Source: Bacteroides ihuae (GTDB lineage Bacteria > Bacteroidota > Bacteroidia > Bacteroidales > Bacteroidaceae). From it: 64,000 nt of DNA. A model generated the notes under the pieces. It was given only the letters and a program-made list of their open reading frames with translations, did no database searches and was not told the DNA's origin. The position numbers were made by a program, and so were the translations under genes. Every line of letters begins with the position of its first letter. Within the stretch, counting starts at the first letter, position 1. Of the stretch, positions 61,141 through 64,000 are shown piece after piece. The stretch is from assembly GCF_900104585.1 (NCBI RefSeq), contig NZ_FNVX01000006.1:1116001-1180000 (forward strand). The letters run 5' to 3'.

Positions 61141-62529
61141 TTATTTCTTGATGATTTCTGCATCGTCCGTTACGTATAGCGGGCGACCGTCGGGAGTAGC
61201 AAAATGGAAGTTTACATTGTTGAAAGTAATGTTGCGGGCATGGCGAACATAGAATCCGGATGCGGGAATGGTACCGAACATCCATGGCTCGGGATAAATT
61301 TTCTCTTGCTCGGGTGGTGTGCGTTTGCCATCCTCAGCTGTGTACCCGCCTTTAAAATAGAGATGAATATTGCTGAGTGTAACGTCTTCAATACAGGCGT
61401 TGGGGATGCCACTGATAATGCAAGAATATTGAGAATCGGCATTGAAAACATTCACATTGCTGATTAAAATGCGCTTCATTGTACCGATAGGCGTACCTTG
61501 CGGACTTCGCATGCGGGCTCCGAGGCGTAAGAATATCGGTGCATTAACGATATCACGCATCGTAATATTACTGATTACTACATCTTCCAAATGTCCTCCG
61601 TCAACACTCTCAAGAGCCAGTCCGCGACAATGTTCAAAGATGCAATTGGTGATCGCTATGTTTTTGAATCCTCCGCTCGACTCTGTTCCCAGCTTAATGC
61701 GCCCCGTCACATAACCGTGATCGGGAGCTTGTGGTTCGTGCCGTTCATAAGTAGCATTAAGCATGCTTCCTTTGTCGAATCCGGATACGTAACAATTAGA
61801 GATGGTCACGTTCTCCGTATCACGGAAAAAGCCCAATGCATAAGAGGCTTTCAGCACAATGGCATCGTCCCATGGAGAATTAACACTACAATCGGAGATG
61901 CGTACGTTGCGACAACAATCAATGTCGAACCCATCACGATTCGTGTCTACTTTTAAGTTCTGAATCGTAAGATTATCTACTCCTGTTGCCAACAATGCAA
62001 AATGTCCACAATGTAACATCGAAAGATCTTTCAACGTAACATTCTTGCATAGCTTCAAACTGATGGCTTTGTTGCCCACACCCGTCAGGCGACTTTCTTC
62101 TCGCGTCAATCCTTTACCGTTGATGAGGCCCGGGCCGCAGATGGTAATCTCCTCCAATCCAATGCCCCAAATAAGCGAATTTTTCCAATGACTGTGCCCG
62201 AAGTCCTGATACATAGTATGTTCATTGGTTTCAGCTTCATCATAACCTTCCTTTTCGGCAGGAAAAGCGGCAATGATCTCTGCGCCTGCCTCCAGATACA
62301 AAGTGATGTGACTTTGCAGACGAATGGAGTAGCAGGCATATTGTCCCGCAGGGAAATAGATGGTGCCTCCTCCATTTCTAGAAGCCTCCTCAATTACGTT
62401 ATTGATAGTCGGGGAATCAATGGTTTTGCCATCGGCTTTGGCGCCGTACTCTTTTACATTGTACGTAGTGGCATTCATGTTGGTTAGCCAACAAGTTAGG
62501 CAGCAAAGAGTCAAGAGGATCTGTTTCAT
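61141..62529 (-). CDS. Polygalacturonase, GH28 family
   Basis: 462 aa with a signal peptide (cleavage near LTNMNA/TT, residue 21). Right-handed beta-helix with the GH28 signature residues NTNRDGFDIDCC (Asp pair) and CNVRISDCSVNSPWDDAI, then FDKGSMLNA and RIKLGTESSGG. It hydrolyses galacturonan backbones. Next to the CBM9-like and DUF4450 genes; the set is part of a pectin utilisation locus that continues past the right edge. Confidence 0.9.
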   Translation of the reverse strand: MKQILLTLCCLTCWLTNMNATTYNVKEYGAKADGKTIDSPTINNVIEEASRNGGGTIYFPAGQYACYSIRLQSHITLYLEAGAEIIAAFPAEKEGYDEAETNEHTMYQDFGHSHWKNSLIWGIGLEEITICGPGLINGKGLTREESRLTGVGNKAISLKLCKNVTLKDLSMLHCGHFALLATGVDNLTIQNLKVDTNRDGFDIDCCRNVRISDCSVNSPWDDAIVLKASYALGFFRDTENVTISNCYVSGFDKGSMLNATYERHEPQAPDHGYVTGRIKLGTESSGGFKNIAITNCIFEHCRGLALESVDGGHLEDVVISNITMRDIVNAPIFLRLGARMRSPQGTPIGTMKRILISNVNVFNADSQYSCIISGIPNACIEDVTLSNIHLYFKGGYTAEDGKRTPPEQEKIYPEPWMFGTIPASGFYVRHARNITFNNVNFHFATPDGRPLYVTDDAEIIKK

Positions 62530-62537
62530 AAGGAGTT

Positions 62538-63371
62538 TTATTTTTGTTTCTCTAATGGCATCAGCTTCATTTTGGGTAGGTAGTCTGCATTGCCATACAT
62601 GGTATGTTCACTGGACAGATTCCAAAATCCGTCCTTGCTATCAGGATTAGCATCGAAGTCAATGACAGCCCAACACAATCCGATGTCTTTGTTTTCCTGT
62701 AAGATAGTGGGCACAGATTTCTCCGGCCCGGCAGCATCGGCATGATCAAAAGGGGTAATGTAAAACTCAAGAACAAGTTTGCCCGCTTCTCCTTCTTTAA
62801 ATGAATAGCGATAGGCATAGTCCGCATAAGGTTTTTGTTTGAGCCACACTTGCGGTCCCCATAACATGCACCAATCTTCCTTGTGAGCAGGGGTAAAGAT
62901 ATGGTAATTTTGTGCTTGGCAACCGTGAAAATTGAACCAAGATTCCCATACATCTGCTTTCTTGTCGGGATGAAACCGATCGATAAAAGGGCCACCGGAA
63001 CAATCTCCGTCAACGACCACCTCAAAGATATCGGTACTTAGGCTGTTTTCGCTGAATCTCCAATAATTATCGTATGCTTCGTATAAAAAGTACAAACGAT
63101 TCAGTCCAGCGCACCAACCCACTTTCACACTAATGTCTAAGGTTGATTTATTTGGTTTGGCATATTTGCCTTCGTCCTCTTTCATCCGGTCGATAGAGAT
63201 GGCATACGATTCGGGAATCATTTGCCAGTCATCGTCGTTTCCGTCGATGGTTGGTAGTTGCTCTTTCGGAAACTGCCAGATTTTGTATTCTTGTGCAAAG
63301 CTGTTTGTTGCGGTTAGCAAGTAGAAGCAAAGCGCAAACAAAGTTTTTGTAATTCTTGAGTAAGCTTTCAT
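62538..63371 (-). CDS. Secreted CBM9-like protein
   Basis: 277 aa from the ATG at 63371 (an earlier start would begin far inside the next gene). Signal peptide (cleavage near SFA/QEY, residue 24). The pattern PTIDGNDDDWQMIPESYAI and EAYDNYWRFSENSL resembles CBM9-like sugar-binding domains. Likely binds or processes a pectic oligosaccharide. Eight bases upstream of the GH28 gene. Confidence 0.72.
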   Translation of the reverse strand: MKAYSRITKTLFALCFYLLTATNSFAQEYKIWQFPKEQLPTIDGNDDDWQMIPESYAISIDRMKEDEGKYAKPNKSTLDISVKVGWCAGLNRLYFLYEAYDNYWRFSENSLSTDIFEVVVDGDCSGGPFIDRFHPDKKADVWESWFNFHGCQAQNYHIFTPAHKEDWCMLWGPQVWLKQKPYADYAYRYSFKEGEAGKLVLEFYITPFDHADAAGPEKSVPTILQENKDIGLCWAVIDFDANPDSKDGFWNLSSEHTMYGNADYLPKMKLMPLEKQK

Positions 63372-63384
63372 TCTCCTGTTGGTG

Positions 63385-64000
63385 TTATTTATTAAACTCC
63401 TGTGCGAAGAGTGCTGGAAGCATGAAATAATTGTAGTCTGCTTTTGTGTTCTGAGTATAAAAACAGAAATAAAGCTTCTCGCCACTTTTTATGGGAGTTG
63501 AAGCAGCCAGTGCAGGTGCATCTGTCTTCTTGCCCGATTGAAAAAAGGAGAGAGGAGTTTTTTGTTGATGAGCATCCGACAATCTAATCTCGGAAGAAAA
63601 AGGCGTAATCCCTTGAATAACTTTTAATTGCATACTCTCACCATAGTAGCAAGTGAAAGCACTACCCTCTACGCTGAAGACGTTATCTTTGCAATAAACA
63701 GGCTTCATCCGACTATCGGTTTTGTCATCCAGCACTTGTCCGTAACAGCCTCCGAACGACCACATCAGTTGCATTGTAGAGGGAATCTCTTTTGCTTCTA
63801 CTTCCATGATAAATCCGTCGCTATCAGTCAGTCCGGTAATGCGGACAACTAGATTTCCACTTCCAAGTAAAACATCTTTTAGAATATACGTAAGTGTGCC
63901 ATTCTTTTCTTTTAGCTCGACGACCTTCAACTCATTTGCCCATCGGCTCTTGCCTTCGTTTTGTACTCCTATGCGAAAGTTACCAGCCATCTGGGGAAAA
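63385..64000 (-). CDS. DUF4450-type protein, C-terminal part
   Basis: The last 205 codons of a gene that runs beyond the right edge; no start is visible (frame open to base 64000). Sequence includes ITGLTDSDGFIMEVEAKEIPSTMQLMWSFGGCYG and a C-terminal YNYFMLPALFAQEFNK, which fit DUF4450 proteins found in rhamnogalacturonan loci. Function unknown. Fourteen bases before the CBM9-like gene. Confidence 0.65.
   Translation of the reverse strand, partial: FPQMAGNFRIGVQNEGKSRWANELKVVELKEKNGTLTYILKDVLLGSGNLVVRITGLTDSDGFIMEVEAKEIPSTMQLMWSFGGCYGQVLDDKTDSRMKPVYCKDNVFSVEGSAFTCYYGESMQLKVIQGITPFSSEIRLSDAHQQKTPLSFFQSGKKTDAPALAASTPIKSGEKLYFCFYTQNTKADYNYFMLPALFAQEFNK

Noticed and set aside
1..64000. CRISPR array, transposase or prophage
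   Set aside because: No regularly spaced direct repeats and no transposase, integrase or phage structural gene were seen.

Overview
The window reads as a chromosome segment of a gut-type Bacteroidales, most likely Bacteroides. Evidence: the Bacteroides -7 promoter motif TAnnTTTG recurs upstream of genes; lipoproteins carry SPII signals; there is a three-gene frdCAB fumarate reductase, a large TonB receptor with a carboxypeptidase-like N-terminal domain, and a GH28/DUF4450 pectin locus. GC content looks low to moderate by eye. No transposase, phage or CRISPR array was seen.

Layout. (1) 1-14428, minus strand: a tightly packed aryl polyene (flexirubin/APE-type) pigment operon. In transcription order: aromatic amino acid ammonia-lyase, ketoreductase, FabB-like ketosynthase (KS), ACP, acyltransferase, methyltransferase, ApeP-like dehydratase, thioesterase, a KS fused to a chain-length-factor-like (CLF-like) half, second ACP, third KS, CLF-like protein, polysaccharide deacetylase, LolA-like protein, lipoprotein, ApeI-like dehydratase, glycosyltransferase-DUF2062, and the start of an MMPL/RND exporter cut by the window edge. 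(2) 14659-16501: AraC regulator and short-chain dehydrogenase. (3) 16777-20734: dusB divergent from a U32 tRNA-modification-type gene with a structured leader, a thioesterase and dprA. (4) 20741-24583: a candidate small RNA and the frdCAB operon. (5) 24700-32490: AraC regulator, PAP2 phosphatase, then S41 protease/coaD/parE, a GNAT-like protein and a Ca2+/Na+ antiporter. (6) 32692-36086: a decayed tandem array of orphan toxin tips and immunity genes, with a Tae4-like amidase tip and a Tai4-like lipoprotein. (7) 36288-45748: repeat cluster, purple acid phosphatase plus TonB receptor, methyltransferase, VanX-like dipeptidase, tRNA(CAT), Lrp regulator, two FKBPs and a sirtuin. (8) 45725-58980: a surface glycan locus. 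A plus-strand eight-gene run for a CMP-legionaminate-type nonulosonic acid, led by a GNGPSL-motif protein, is flanked by minus-strand glycosyltransferases and a flippase. (9) 59008-61047: metG. (10) 61141-64000: GH28, CBM9-like and DUF4450 genes, a pectin-utilisation fragment cut by the right edge.

Points most worth following: the orphan toxin/immunity array, where a duplicated cassette has decayed reciprocally to leave one intact toxin tip and one intact immunity gene; the nonulosonate operon, which lacks a recognisable LegH acetyltransferase and instead holds an ATP-grasp ligase overlapping a small HAD phosphatase; the KS-CLF fusion in the pigment operon; a three-way-junction leader upstream of the U32 gene; and two promoter-hairpin units that look like small RNAs. 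Functions are assigned by reading motifs and recalling families; no database search was run.
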